From positions 1 to 46,772 of the forward strand of contig CALVDP010000014.1 of NCBI GenBank assembly GCA_944326315.1: 46,772 nucleotides of DNA. Reading direction: 5' to 3'. Below, in pieces: positions 1-7,537 of this stretch. Each line of letters starts with the position of its first letter. Position 1 is the first letter of the stretch. The translations under genes and the position numbers were made by a program. The notes beneath the pieces are model-generated. The model had not been told where the DNA came from and ran no database searches. It saw only the letters and a list, made by a program, of their open reading frames with translations. Source of the DNA: an uncultured Bacteroidales bacterium (lineage in GTDB: Bacteria > Bacteroidota > Bacteroidia > Bacteroidales > UBA932).

Positions 1-93
1 GGCCCGGGATGGGTGCAGGACGGGAAACTTGTAGTCCGCAAGGTAAAGGAGGTTTACGGTCCTAATTTCCCGGGGCACCGCAATCATGAATGA
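1..93 (+). CDS. 3' end of an unidentified gene (partial)
   Basis: Frame 1 is open from the window edge to a TGA at 91-93 and encodes the last 30 residues of a protein, ending in PNFPGHRNHE. Composition (WVQDGKLVVRKVKEVYG, then a His/Pro-rich tail) looks like a real C-terminus, not random sequence. The family is not recognisable from this fragment, so no function is proposed. An 11-bp tandem repeat starts 17 bp after the stop. Confidence 0.55.
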   Translation, partial: GPGWVQDGKLVVRKVKEVYGPNFPGHRNHE

Positions 94-110
94 AAGCACG
101 CAGGAAGCGA

Positions 111-153
111 TAATGTACGCCTAATGTACGCCTAATGTACGCCTAATGTACGC
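111..153. repeat. 11-bp tandem repeat, four copies
   Basis: The unit ctaatgtacgc is repeated head to tail (111-120 lacking its first base, then 121-131, 132-142 and 143-153). Each unit contains the self-complementary tetramer GTAC. The array lies between the stop of the upstream partial gene and the promoter of the first beta-barrel gene, about 47 bp upstream of the -7 box. An 11-bp period is close to one helical turn, so it could present a factor on one DNA face or be a slippage-prone array. Confidence 0.9.
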
Positions 154-199
154 TACCCATAAAAGAATGATAAAAATAGGAAAGTCGGCATAAAAAAAC

Positions 200-208
200 T
201 ATATTTGC
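200..208 (+). promoter_or_regulatory. Bacteroidota -7 promoter box
   Basis: TATATTTGC matches the Bacteroidota sigma-ABfr -7 consensus TAnnTTTG. It lies 25 bp before the ATG at 234. No clear -33 TTTG was found. Confidence 0.65.
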
Positions 209-233
209 AATTAAACAAAAACATTTAAGACAG

Positions 234-695
234 ATGAAAAAATTTATTTTGATTGCAGCATTGGCACTGGGAGTGGCTTTTGCCGCATCAGCACAGCCGA
301 GAGCAATCGGAGCAAGATTGGGCTACGCAATGGAGGCTAGTTACCAGCACACAGTAAGCAACGCCGACTTCGTGGAGGTGAACCTCGGTACATTCGGATA
401 CCACAACCTCAGCATAGCTTCCACGTACAATTTCATGATTGCCCAGCCGGCATGGACAGACAGAGGTGAATGGGGCTTCTACGCAGGACCCGGTCTTGCA
501 TTCAGTTTCTTCAGCGGAACGACTATCGCCGTGCAGGCTCAGGTAGGCCTGGAGTACACGTTCTGGTTCCCGCTGCAGCTTGCAATTGACCTCAAGCCTC
601 AGTTCGGAGCATGGATAGGCAACCACGCTTCAGGATTTTACACTGGAGGACTTTACGGATTCGCTCCAGCACTTTCAGTCCGCTACAGATTCTAA
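234..695 (+). CDS. small outer-membrane beta-barrel protein
   Basis: A 153-residue protein with a signal peptide (MKKFILIAALALGVAFAASAQ, cleavage after ASA) followed by alternating hydrophobic/polar strands and a C-terminal YRF, the terminal aromatic signature of BAM-assembled barrels. Aromatic girdle stretches such as GLEYTFWFPLQ and GLYGFAPALSVRYRF fit an 8-strand OmpX/OmpW-sized barrel. It is clearly paralogous to the protein at 798-1379, sharing WTDxGxW, YxGPGL and LEYTFWFPLQ(L/I)A. A promoter box precedes it and a strong terminator follows, so it is probably monocistronic. The specific function is unknown; a porin-like or structural outer-membrane role is inference from fold class only. 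Confidence 0.8.
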   Translation: MKKFILIAALALGVAFAASAQPRAIGARLGYAMEASYQHTVSNADFVEVNLGTFGYHNLSIASTYNFMIAQPAWTDRGEWGFYAGPGLAFSFFSGTTIAVQAQVGLEYTFWFPLQLAIDLKPQFGAWIGNHASGFYTGGLYGFAPALSVRYRF

Positions 696-726
696 GAGGC
701 TGCAGAACGAAAGAGTATTAAAACTT

Positions 727-760
727 GAACTGACCTTGTTTCCGGTCAGTTCTTTTTTTT
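727..760 (+). terminator. rho-independent terminator
   Basis: A perfect 9-bp stem (gaactgacc at 727-735, ggtcagttc at 744-752) with an 8-nt loop is followed by a run of eight T residues. It separates the two paralogous beta-barrel genes into independent transcription units. Confidence 0.9.
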
Positions 761-797
761 CTTTCAACAAACCAATGACAGAAAACAGAGAAGAAAT

Positions 798-1379
798 ATG
801 AGAAAAATTACCATCTTGATTATTTCATGCCTGGCAGGCTGTATCGCACTTTCAGCCCAGCCGCGTTCGCTTGGAGGCAGGATAGGCATGACTGGCTTTG
901 ATTTAAGCTATCTGCACAGCGTGGGAAAGAAAAACTTCATAGAGACGGATCTGAGCCTTGATTTCGGATATGGAGGAAGCGGTGCACCGGGCTTCAAGGC
1001 CACAGGCATATACAATTTCGTGGTGGCACGCCCGGCATGGACAGACAAGGGAAGCTGGGCTCTGTACACAGGCCCCGGGCTGTCGCTCGGATATGTACAG
1101 GACAAAGTCGTCTACAAGAGCGGGAATCTGCGGTATCACCCCAATGACTATGGTTTCATGCTGTCACTGGCAGTACAGGCAGGTCTGGAATACACATTCT
1201 GGTTCCCTCTCCAGATAGCAGTGGACCTGAGGCCGCAGTTCGGCATGCACATAAACGACGGCATTTCCAGACGTATAGACAATTACACTGACCGGATAGA
1301 CTATAAAGGCAAGGCCGGATACTACAACAACGGATGGTTCGGCTTCGTGCCTACCGTCTCCGTTCGCTACCGGTTCTGA
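798..1379 (+). CDS. outer-membrane beta-barrel protein, paralogue of upstream gene
   Basis: A 193-residue protein with a signal peptide (hydrophobic segment ITILIISCLAGCIALSAQ) and a C-terminal VSVRYRF. It aligns throughout with the 153-residue protein at 234-695, including PRSLGGRIG, PAWTDKGSW, YTGPGLS and GLEYTFWFPLQIAVDLRPQFG. It differs by two insertions: around residues 90-120 (VVYKSGNLRYHPNDYG) and near the end (SRRIDNYTDRIDYKGK). Both look like enlarged extracellular loops, so the pair probably arose by tandem duplication followed by loop divergence. No operon partner is evident; the next gene is convergent. Function unknown beyond outer-membrane barrel. Confidence 0.8.
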   Translation: MRKITILIISCLAGCIALSAQPRSLGGRIGMTGFDLSYLHSVGKKNFIETDLSLDFGYGGSGAPGFKATGIYNFVVARPAWTDKGSWALYTGPGLSLGYVQDKVVYKSGNLRYHPNDYGFMLSLAVQAGLEYTFWFPLQIAVDLRPQFGMHINDGISRRIDNYTDRIDYKGKAGYYNNGWFGFVPTVSVRYRF

Positions 1380-1409
1380 TATAGCGGGCAGAATCCGCAG
1401 GCACACGTA

Positions 1410-1745
1410 CTACGGATTCATCAGATCGACATTGACAAAACCGTTTATTTCCTTCAGCAGTTCTACCGATGCCAGCGCCCGTGAGCGCAGACTTTCCAGA
1501 GCTGCAATATCGTTTTCTACAGCAGGATTCCGGGGAAAATCATCCCTGATCCGCTTCATTTCCTCAACGGCAGTCTCGGCCGCCATCATGAAGGCGTTCA
1601 TGGCATCACCGAAGCAAGCCTGCTGACGCAAAGATACACCCAGATCAAACCATTCTGTCGGCGACCCGGGTGTATCATTCATTTCACAACAATATTTCAT
1701 TCTGTCCATAACAATCGTTGAAACAGCGGAGACGGTGAGCCCCAT
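1410..1745 (-). CDS. small TPR-like protein downstream of rnfA
   Basis: A 111-residue open frame. The segment EWFDLGVSLRQQACFGDAMNAFMMAAE resembles a tetratricopeptide helix pair (W/L/G/Y/A/F/A pattern), and the tail KEINGFVNVDLMNP resembles the YNKDxYNP ending of short TPR proteins common in Bacteroidales. The start is uncertain: the first Met gives an unlikely N-terminus, and the Met codons at 1709 or 1700 are equally plausible; no ribosome-binding site decides it. It lies 53 bp downstream of rnfA on the same strand and may be the last gene of that transcript. TPR modules bind proteins, but no partner can be named. Confidence 0.6.
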   Translation of the reverse strand: MGLTVSAVSTIVMDRMKYCCEMNDTPGSPTEWFDLGVSLRQQACFGDAMNAFMMAAETAVEEMKRIRDDFPRNPAVENDIAALESLRSRALASVELLKEINGFVNVDLMNP

Positions 1746-1798
1746 AACCGGCTGTCTGCCGTGTTCTTTCGGGTCACACCTGTGTCTCTCCTGCCCGA

Positions 1799-2398
1799 CT
1801 AGACAAGGCCGGAAAATCCCATGAAGGCCATAGCCAGGATGCTGGCTGTCACAAGTGCGATAGGAATACCGCGGAACGGCTTAGGGACCTTGTTCAGAGC
1901 TATCTGTTCACGGAGTCCGGCAAACAGAATCATTGCCAGTCCGAAACCGAGCGAGGTAGCGAAGGCGAATACCACGGACTCTCCGAGATTCAGCATGTGA
2001 GGCTCACCTCCGTAAGTGAATTCCTTGGTCACCACCATCAGGGCCACACCAAGCACGGCGCAGTTCGTGGTGATAAGCGGCAGGAAGATACCCAAAGCCT
2101 GATAAAGGGCCGGGCTGACCTTCTTGAGCACTATCTCCACCATCTGCACGAGGGCGGCAATGATAAGGATGAACGCTATCGTCTGCATGAACTCAATATG
2201 CAGTGGCACCAGCACATAATACTGGAAAAGGTATGTCACCAGTGTGGCGAGCGTGATGACGAAACATACTGCTCCTGACATGCCGGTCGCCGTACTGAGC
2301 TTGTTGGATACTCCCAGGAACGGGCATATACCCATGAACTGTGAGAGCAGGATATTGTTGACGAATATCGCCGATATGATAATCAATATATATTCCAT
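1799..2398 (-). CDS. rnfA: Rnf electron transport complex subunit A
   Basis: A 199-residue, six-helix inner-membrane protein with the RnfA/NqrE hallmark start MEYILIIISAIFVNNILLSQ and the segment GICPFLGVSNKLSTATGMS. The conserved ITTNCAVLGVAL contains the cysteine that helps bind the intramembrane iron-sulfur centre between RnfA and RnfE. Length is normal. It is last of the six rnf genes in the order B-C-D-G-E-A, 22 bp after rnfE. The complex couples electron flow between reduced ferredoxin and NAD+ to Na+ or H+ transport across the inner membrane. Confidence 0.97.
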   Translation of the reverse strand: MEYILIIISAIFVNNILLSQFMGICPFLGVSNKLSTATGMSGAVCFVITLATLVTYLFQYYVLVPLHIEFMQTIAFILIIAALVQMVEIVLKKVSPALYQALGIFLPLITTNCAVLGVALMVVTKEFTYGGEPHMLNLGESVVFAFATSLGFGLAMILFAGLREQIALNKVPKPFRGIPIALVTASILAMAFMGFSGLV

Positions 2399-2420
2399 AT
2401 TCTATCAGTTTTAAGACCTA

Positions 2421-3011
2421 TCACTCGCCTTTCTTCGCAGTAACCTTCTTGAAAAGCACAATCAGGTATGCAAGAGCCATGAAGGCTCCCGGAGCAAGCA
2501 CGAAGACAAGTATGCCGTCGCCTGAAATGAACTTGAAGCCGAAAGCCGATCCGCTTCCGAGAATTTCCCTGACAAGGCCCAAAAGGGTAAGGGCAAAGGT
2601 GAAGCCGATGCCGATACCGAGGCCGTCGCATGCAGAGTCCACCACACTGTTCTTGTTGGCGAATGCCTCGGCCCTTCCGAGCACGATACAGTTCACCACA
2701 ATCAGCGGTATGAAGAGGCCCAGAGTCTCGTAGATGTCCGGAGTGAAAGCCTGCATCACGAACTGAAGTATGGTCACGAATGCCGCAATGATGACAATAT
2801 ATGCAGGGATACGCACCTTGTCCGGTATATAAGGTGCAGCAGCCGAGATAGCCATGTTAGAAAGCACCAGCACGAACAGTGTCGCAAGCCCCATGCTCAT
2901 TCCGTTGATAGCGGAAGTCGTAGTCGCAAGGGTAGGACACATGCCCAGCAGAAGGGAGAATGTAGGGTTCTCCTTTACAAAACCTTTTGTTATAAGCTGA
3001 ATTTTTCCCAT
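2421..3011 (-). CDS. rnfE: Rnf electron transport complex subunit E
   Basis: A 196-residue membrane protein homologous to RnfA (RnfE/NqrD). The conserved LLGMCPTLATTTSAINGMSMGLATLF region and IVVNCIVLGRAEAFA each carry a cysteine equivalent to those in RnfA. The start is taken at the ATG at 3011 (MGKIQLITKG) because GGAGAACAG sits just upstream. The longer in-frame extension to 3059 would overlap rnfG and does not resemble family members. Spacing to rnfG is 13 bp. Together with RnfA it forms the pseudo-symmetric membrane core of the complex. Confidence 0.96.
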   Translation of the reverse strand: MGKIQLITKGFVKENPTFSLLLGMCPTLATTTSAINGMSMGLATLFVLVLSNMAISAAAPYIPDKVRIPAYIVIIAAFVTILQFVMQAFTPDIYETLGLFIPLIVVNCIVLGRAEAFANKNSVVDSACDGLGIGIGFTFALTLLGLVREILGSGSAFGFKFISGDGILVFVLAPGAFMALAYLIVLFKKVTAKKGE

Positions 3012-3024
3012 AATCTGTTCTCCT

Positions 3025-3642
3025 TTATTCGTTTTGCGGGATTCCGGAAGCTGCCTCAACTTCAGCAGACTCTTCCTGGGCAGCAGAAGAGACTATCGCG
3101 TCATATACGGACACGGCGATCTCCACCGCCTTCGTATAAGCCCTTGATGTAATGGTGGAAGCAGTGATGGCATCGATGTCGCCGCCGTCCTTCTTCACCT
3201 TGAGAGATTTGGCCGCAGGGTCCAGATTCTTGAACTGTCCGGCGAACTCCGGTTCTACGCACTTGGCGCCAAGACCCGGAGTCTCTGCCTGAGAAAGCAC
3301 CGTAGTGCTGTAGACTACCCTGTCGGCAGTCATGCCCACCATCAGGCTTACAGGACCGCTGAAGCCGACAGATGAAGTCATGATGGCATATCCGGCCGGC
3401 TTGCCGCCCTTGTTGACCGTATAATAAGAATATTCCTTGCCGTCGACCGTTACGGTGCCCGGGACAGGATCTCCCTCGAATTCAGGCACGACCTGGGCGA
3501 TGGCATTGGCCGTCTTGGCATGTTCGGCCGCCTCGATAGGCTCCTTGGTCACCGCATATACGGCGGCAAGCAAGGCTGAAGACACTATGCATACTGCGAA
3601 AAGGCAGAGTGTCATATTCTTGAATGATGATTGTACTGCCAT
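3025..3642 (-). CDS. rnfG: Rnf electron transport complex subunit G (FMN-binding)
   Basis: A 205-residue protein with one N-terminal membrane helix (MTLCLFAVCIVSSALLAAVYAV) and a periplasmic FMN-binding domain. The family covalently attaches FMN to a threonine in an SGAT-type motif; here the site reads DAITASTITSRAYTKAV, so Gly-Ala of the usual motif is replaced by Ala-Ser while the acceptor Thr position is kept. The C-terminus is an acidic/alanine tail (SSAAQEESAEVEAASGIPQNE). It lies 2 bp after rnfD. In the complex RnfG passes electrons through its flavin with RnfD. Confidence 0.95.
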   Translation of the reverse strand: MAVQSSFKNMTLCLFAVCIVSSALLAAVYAVTKEPIEAAEHAKTANAIAQVVPEFEGDPVPGTVTVDGKEYSYYTVNKGGKPAGYAIMTSSVGFSGPVSLMVGMTADRVVYSTTVLSQAETPGLGAKCVEPEFAGQFKNLDPAAKSLKVKKDGGDIDAITASTITSRAYTKAVEIAVSVYDAIVSSAAQEESAEVEAASGIPQNE

Positions 3643-3644
3643 GG

Positions 3645-4631
3645 TCAGGCCCTCCCGAATTTCTTTTGTTTACAGAATTTGTTGATAAGCGGAACGGTAG
3701 AGTTCATGATCAGGATGGCGAAGGACATTCCTTCCGGATATGATCCGAAATACCTGATAAGCATGGTTATGATACCGATTCCGACTCCGAATATGATACC
3801 GCCCTTGTCGCTCATCGGGGATGTCACATAATCGGTGGCCATGAAGACCGCACCGAGAAGGACGCCGCCCGTAAGGAGATTGAACAGAGGGTCCGTGTAC
3901 TGGGTCGGGTCTATGAGCCAGAAAATGCCGGAGAAGACCGCCACCGTGACAAGCACCGAAAGGGTGATATACGGTCTGATCACCTTGCGTGCAAGCAGGT
4001 AGATGAAACCGATGATGATGGCGATCGCAGAGATCTCTCCCGCAGAGCCTCCGATATTGGCGAAAAGCATCTGCCCGTATGAAAAGTCATGCATTGCATA
4101 AATCTGGTCGAGAGTCATCCCCTGCGCAAGGCCTTCCTTCACTATTCCGAGAGGAGTGGCACCAGAAACGGCATCAGCGCCTCCGATAAAGCCCTTCGCG
4201 CCTCCCCAGGTAGTCATGATGGCAGGGAAGGATATAAGGAGGAAGACACGCCCTGTGATGGCAGGGTTGAAGACATTCTGTCCAAGACCTCCGAATGTCA
4301 TCTTGGTCACCCCGATAGCCACGACAGCACCTATCATGGCTACCCACCAAGGGGCTGTCGGAGGAAGGTTCAACGCCAGGATGATACCGGTAACAAGGGC
4401 TGACAGGTCCCCAATCGTGGATGCCTGCTTCATGAGGTACCTCGTGATAAGATATTCCAGCAACACGCAGAACACCACGCTGCTTGCGAGCACGACCACT
4501 GCCGACCAGCCGTAGAACAGCACTGAGACTATCACGGAAGGCAGGAGCGCAATCACCACATCCAGCATGAGGCTGCGCGTGGAAGTCTTGCTGTGGATAT
4601 GGGGTGATGGTGAAACCAATAGTTTATTCAT
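3645..4631 (-). CDS. rnfD: Rnf electron transport complex subunit D (FMN-binding)
   Basis: A 328-residue polytopic membrane protein of the NqrB/RnfD family. It begins MNKLLVSPSPHIHSKTSTRSLMLDVVIALLPS, typical for RnfD, and contains SGATPLGI, whose Thr is the covalent FMN site. Further conserved segments are NVFNPAITGRVFLLISFP and GVLLGAVFMATDYVTSPMS. It starts 30 bp after rnfC and ends 2 bp before rnfG, so the operon is tight. Family role: membrane flavoprotein linking the RnfC/B side to RnfG and ion translocation. Confidence 0.97.
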   Translation of the reverse strand: MNKLLVSPSPHIHSKTSTRSLMLDVVIALLPSVIVSVLFYGWSAVVVLASSVVFCVLLEYLITRYLMKQASTIGDLSALVTGIILALNLPPTAPWWVAMIGAVVAIGVTKMTFGGLGQNVFNPAITGRVFLLISFPAIMTTWGGAKGFIGGADAVSGATPLGIVKEGLAQGMTLDQIYAMHDFSYGQMLFANIGGSAGEISAIAIIIGFIYLLARKVIRPYITLSVLVTVAVFSGIFWLIDPTQYTDPLFNLLTGGVLLGAVFMATDYVTSPMSDKGGIIFGVGIGIITMLIRYFGSYPEGMSFAILIMNSTVPLINKFCKQKKFGRA

Positions 4632-4661
4632 CTTTCTTTCTGTTTAATATTCTTGTCTGTT

Positions 4662-6023
4662 TCATTTCTTGGGAGCAGTCCTGCTTCTGATAATCCTGAT
4701 CACTTCTCCCTTGGCTATCCTTATGCTGTCAAGGAGAGGAATGTTCGCCGGACATGAATAGAGGCAGCATCCGCATTCTATGCAGTCCTGTACCCCGTTC
4801 TGCTCCAGTTCATCAGTCATGCCGTTGCGGGCGAGCTTGTTGAGAAGGAACGGTTCCAGGCCCATAGGACATGCTTCGACACACCTGCCGCACCTGATAC
4901 AGTTCGACTCCGGCTTTCTCCTTGTCTGCTCCTCCGTCAGGAAGAGGATGGATGAAGTGCCCTTGAGTGTGGCGGCATCGAGATTGGCTATGGCTTTGCC
5001 CATCATAGGACCGCCGCTTATGGCCTTGGCGGCATTCTCCGGGATCCCGCCAAGACTGTCGATAATATATGACAGCGGTGTCCCCACACGTACCAGGACA
5101 TTGCTCTGCCGAGGGAAACAGTCTCCGGTCACGGTAATCGTATTGTCTATCAGAGGACGGTTCTTCTGCACTGCATCGTACACGGCAAGGGATGTGGCGA
5201 CATTCTGCACCACCGCCCCGACATCTATCGGAAGCCCCATGGACTTCACCTGCCTGCGGGTAATGGCATCTATGAGCTGCTTCTCGCCGCCCTGCGGATA
5301 TTTCTTCTTGAGGGTGATCACCTCTATGCCTGCATAATCACCGGATCCTGCGGCAAGCGAAGACACGGCCTCGGACATCTTGGCAATGGCCTCCGGCTTG
5401 TTCTCCTCTATACCAATCACGACCTTGTGCACTCCGAGGACCCGTTTCATCAGAGCGGCACCGACAACTATCTGCCTGCTCTTCTCTATCATGATACGAT
5501 AGTCGGAAGTAAGATACGGCTCGCACTCAGCCCCGTTGAGTATCAGGATGTCAGCCTTCTTGTCCGGAGGAGGGCACAGCTTCACGCTGGTAGGGAATGT
5601 AGCCCCGCCGAGTCCCACCACTCCGTTGGCCTTGATCCTGTCCACTATAAATTTGGGATCCTGCGGTATCTCCGTCACAAGCGTATCCGTAGTGTCTGCA
5701 GTCTCCACCCATTCGTCCGGCTCCACATCTATCTCTACATGGACTACAGGTATGCCTGCCAGGTCCTTGCGCAGTCCGACGGACTTTACGGTACCGGTAA
5801 CAGAAGAATGCACGTATGCTGATATGAAACCGGTAGGCTCACCGATCACCTGGCCAGTCTTCACCCTGTCACCTGCTGCCACTACAGCCTTTGCAGGACC
5901 TCCAAGATGCTGTGCCATGGATATATACACTGTCTTGGGAGTAGGAAGCACTTCTATCGCGCAACCTGCCGATATCTTCTTGTCATCGGGATGGACTCCA
6001 CCTATTGAAAATGTCTTCTTCAT
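4662..6023 (-). CDS. rnfC: Rnf electron transport complex subunit C
   Basis: A 453-residue peripheral subunit. The N-terminal part (about 1-100) has the biotinyl/lipoyl-like barrel (GDRVKTGQVIGEPTGFISAYVHSSVTG). The middle is the NADH/FMN-binding domain (GVVGLGGATFPTSVKL, ILNGAECEPYLTSDYR, KKYPQGGEKQLI). Near the C-terminus are two 4Fe-4S motifs, CIRCGRCVEACP and CIECGCCLYSCP. Length matches Bacteroidales RnfC. It follows rnfB by 3 bp. It is the NAD(H)-reactive, cytoplasm-facing subunit of the complex. Confidence 0.97.
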   Translation of the reverse strand: MKKTFSIGGVHPDDKKISAGCAIEVLPTPKTVYISMAQHLGGPAKAVVAAGDRVKTGQVIGEPTGFISAYVHSSVTGTVKSVGLRKDLAGIPVVHVEIDVEPDEWVETADTTDTLVTEIPQDPKFIVDRIKANGVVGLGGATFPTSVKLCPPPDKKADILILNGAECEPYLTSDYRIMIEKSRQIVVGAALMKRVLGVHKVVIGIEENKPEAIAKMSEAVSSLAAGSGDYAGIEVITLKKKYPQGGEKQLIDAITRRQVKSMGLPIDVGAVVQNVATSLAVYDAVQKNRPLIDNTITVTGDCFPRQSNVLVRVGTPLSYIIDSLGGIPENAAKAISGGPMMGKAIANLDAATLKGTSSILFLTEEQTRRKPESNCIRCGRCVEACPMGLEPFLLNKLARNGMTDELEQNGVQDCIECGCCLYSCPANIPLLDSIRIAKGEVIRIIRSRTAPKK

Positions 6024-6026
6024 AGT

Positions 6027-7022
6027 CTACTCCTCTTTTTTCTCAACTTCAGGTTTTGCTGCCGGTCTGGCATCGGCCGGTTTCACAGGCTTGACGGCAG
6101 ATGACGCCTCTGTCTGCGGGGATGCTGCCGCTGCCGGAGCAGATGCCGGTGTCACAGGCTTGGCCGCAGGCTTAGGAGCCTGCTTGTCTGGCTTCGGCGC
6201 AGGTGCAGGGAAATTCACGTCATGTATTGCTCCAGTAGGGCATTCCACCACGCATTTGCGGCACAGCCGACACTTGTTGAAATCGATATAGGCCACATTG
6301 TGCTCCACCGTGATGGCATCGAACGGGCAGGCTTTCGCACACTTGCCGCAGCCGATACATGCTGACGAACATGCCTTGCGGGCTGCCGCGCCTTTCTCCA
6401 TATTGACGCAGGATACGAACACCCTTCTGTTCTTCGGGCCCTTGTTCCTCAGCTCGATAATCTTCTTTGGACACGCCTTGACGCATGCGCCGCAGGCAGT
6501 ACACTTCTCCTCGTCCACTACAGGAAGGCCGGTCTCCGGATCCATGGAGATAGCACCGAACTGGCAGGCAGACACGCAGTCGCCGCATCCGAGACAGCCG
6601 TAGAAACACCCGGTGTCGCCACTGTACAGGGCAGCCTTCACCTTGCAGGATTTCAGACCGTCATAATCGTTCACGACCGGACGGTTGGCACAGGTACCGT
6701 TACAACGGACGACAGCCACCATAGGAGCTTTCTCATGTACCTCAAGCCCTAAGACGGCTGCCACTTTCTTCATTACCTCGTTGCCACCCACCGGACAGTA
6801 ATTGTTGTCCAGATTGGCCGCTTCCACGCAGGATTGGGCGAATGCCCTGCATCCTGCAAATCCGCAGCCTCCACAATTGGCCCCCGGCATCACTTTCTCC
6901 ACTTCGTCTATCCGTGGGTCTTCCTCTACCTTGAACTTGTTCGCTACAAGGTAAAGGACTACCGCAAGGACGATTCCAAGGATGGTGATCGCCGCAATAG
7001 TCCAGATAATTGTTGCAGTCAT
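6027..7022 (-). CDS. rnfB: Rnf electron transport complex subunit B (ferredoxin-like)
   Basis: A 331-residue protein with one N-terminal membrane helix (about 5-28). A 4Fe-4S domain follows, with CGGCGFAGC (Cys50, 53, 58), and then four ferredoxin-type CxxCxxCxxxC(P/Q) motifs (CLGCGDCVSACQ, CTACGACVKACP, CIGCGKCAKACP, CRLCRKCVVECP). The last 60 or so residues are a Pro/Ala/Lys-rich low-complexity tail (PAPAPKPDKQAPKPAAKPV onward), absent from short RnfB proteins but seen in varied lengths in the family. It is the entry point for electrons from ferredoxin. First of the six contiguous rnf genes; rseC lies 55 bp upstream. Confidence 0.97.
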   Translation of the reverse strand: MTATIIWTIAAITILGIVLAVVLYLVANKFKVEEDPRIDEVEKVMPGANCGGCGFAGCRAFAQSCVEAANLDNNYCPVGGNEVMKKVAAVLGLEVHEKAPMVAVVRCNGTCANRPVVNDYDGLKSCKVKAALYSGDTGCFYGCLGCGDCVSACQFGAISMDPETGLPVVDEEKCTACGACVKACPKKIIELRNKGPKNRRVFVSCVNMEKGAAARKACSSACIGCGKCAKACPFDAITVEHNVAYIDFNKCRLCRKCVVECPTGAIHDVNFPAPAPKPDKQAPKPAAKPVTPASAPAAAASPQTEASSAVKPVKPADARPAAKPEVEKKEE

Positions 7023-7077
7023 TATTATTCAGGTTTTAAAATTAGTCCAATGTCATTATGGGTGCATCCGCTCCACA

Positions 7078-7491
7078 TCATTTTATGTAAAACACGAAAT
7101 CCTTGGACAGACGGTCACGGAAAATGTATATCACAATGTAATACAGCACCACACCGGCTATCGCCCCAAGGCCCGTATAGACTTCGTGCACGGTAACGGA
7201 CGACAAAGATAATATTAAAATCATTAAAATGAACAAAGGAATCACATAAGATATCCAAACCGCCTTCATTCCCATTGATTTTTTGAGAAAGACATCGACC
7301 TCATCGCCCGGACTGTGCTCCGAATAAGGGTCTGTCGGCACGGTTATTTCCTTGATTTTGGAATCCGCCACACCACAGACTCCCTTGGCATGGCAGGCAG
7401 AACATGCAGATGTGGATACAATCTCCACAACAGTCACTTCAGGCGTGACGGAGATTATCCTCCCTTTGTGAGAAATTTCGTTTTTTGACAT
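7078..7491 (-). CDS. rseC: RseC/MucC-family membrane protein
   Basis: A 137-residue protein with an N-terminal domain carrying CSACHAKGVC (Cys30, 33, 39) and two C-terminal membrane helices (WISYVIPLFILMILILSL and GLGAIAGVVLYYIVIYIF). This is the SoxR-reducing RseC/MucC architecture. In Bacteroidales this gene characteristically precedes rnfB, as here. Family knowledge: RseC proteins accompany Rnf/Rsx complexes and are linked to redox maintenance of SoxR in enterobacteria; in Bacteroidota the target is not established. It is likely the first gene of the rnf transcript. Confidence 0.88.
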   Translation of the reverse strand: MSKNEISHKGRIISVTPEVTVVEIVSTSACSACHAKGVCGVADSKIKEITVPTDPYSEHSPGDEVDVFLKKSMGMKAVWISYVIPLFILMILILSLSSVTVHEVYTGLGAIAGVVLYYIVIYIFRDRLSKDFVFYIK

Positions 7492-7504
7492 GGTATTGAT
7501 TCTG

Positions 7505-7537
7505 TTTAACGTCTGTCCAACGGATAAATTAACGTCA
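7505..7537. repeat. short relic related to the intergenic repeat family
   Basis: Read on the minus strand, the sequence after the DUF3108 gene runs TGACGTTAATTTATCC then GTTGGACAGACGTTAA. It resembles the outer tail of the repeat copy at 23773-23805 (TAACGTGGATTCGTCGG, then ACAGACCTTAAATAACG). The first TGA is the stop codon of the DUF3108 gene at 7535-7537, the same stop-codon overlap seen at the full copies. Short length makes the relation tentative. Confidence 0.45.

Noticed and set aside
111-153. CRISPR-like array
   Set aside because: The 11-bp units have no spacers and no cas gene is present; same holds for the repeats at 26124-26174 and 45113-45154.
1380-1409. Terminator after the second beta-barrel gene
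   Set aside because: gcgg/ccgc can pair over 7 nt but there is no T-run.
5536-6291. 251-residue plus-strand open frame across rnfC/rnfB
   Set aside because: Ala/Gly/Ser-rich reverse translation of the RnfB low-complexity tail; no start signals.
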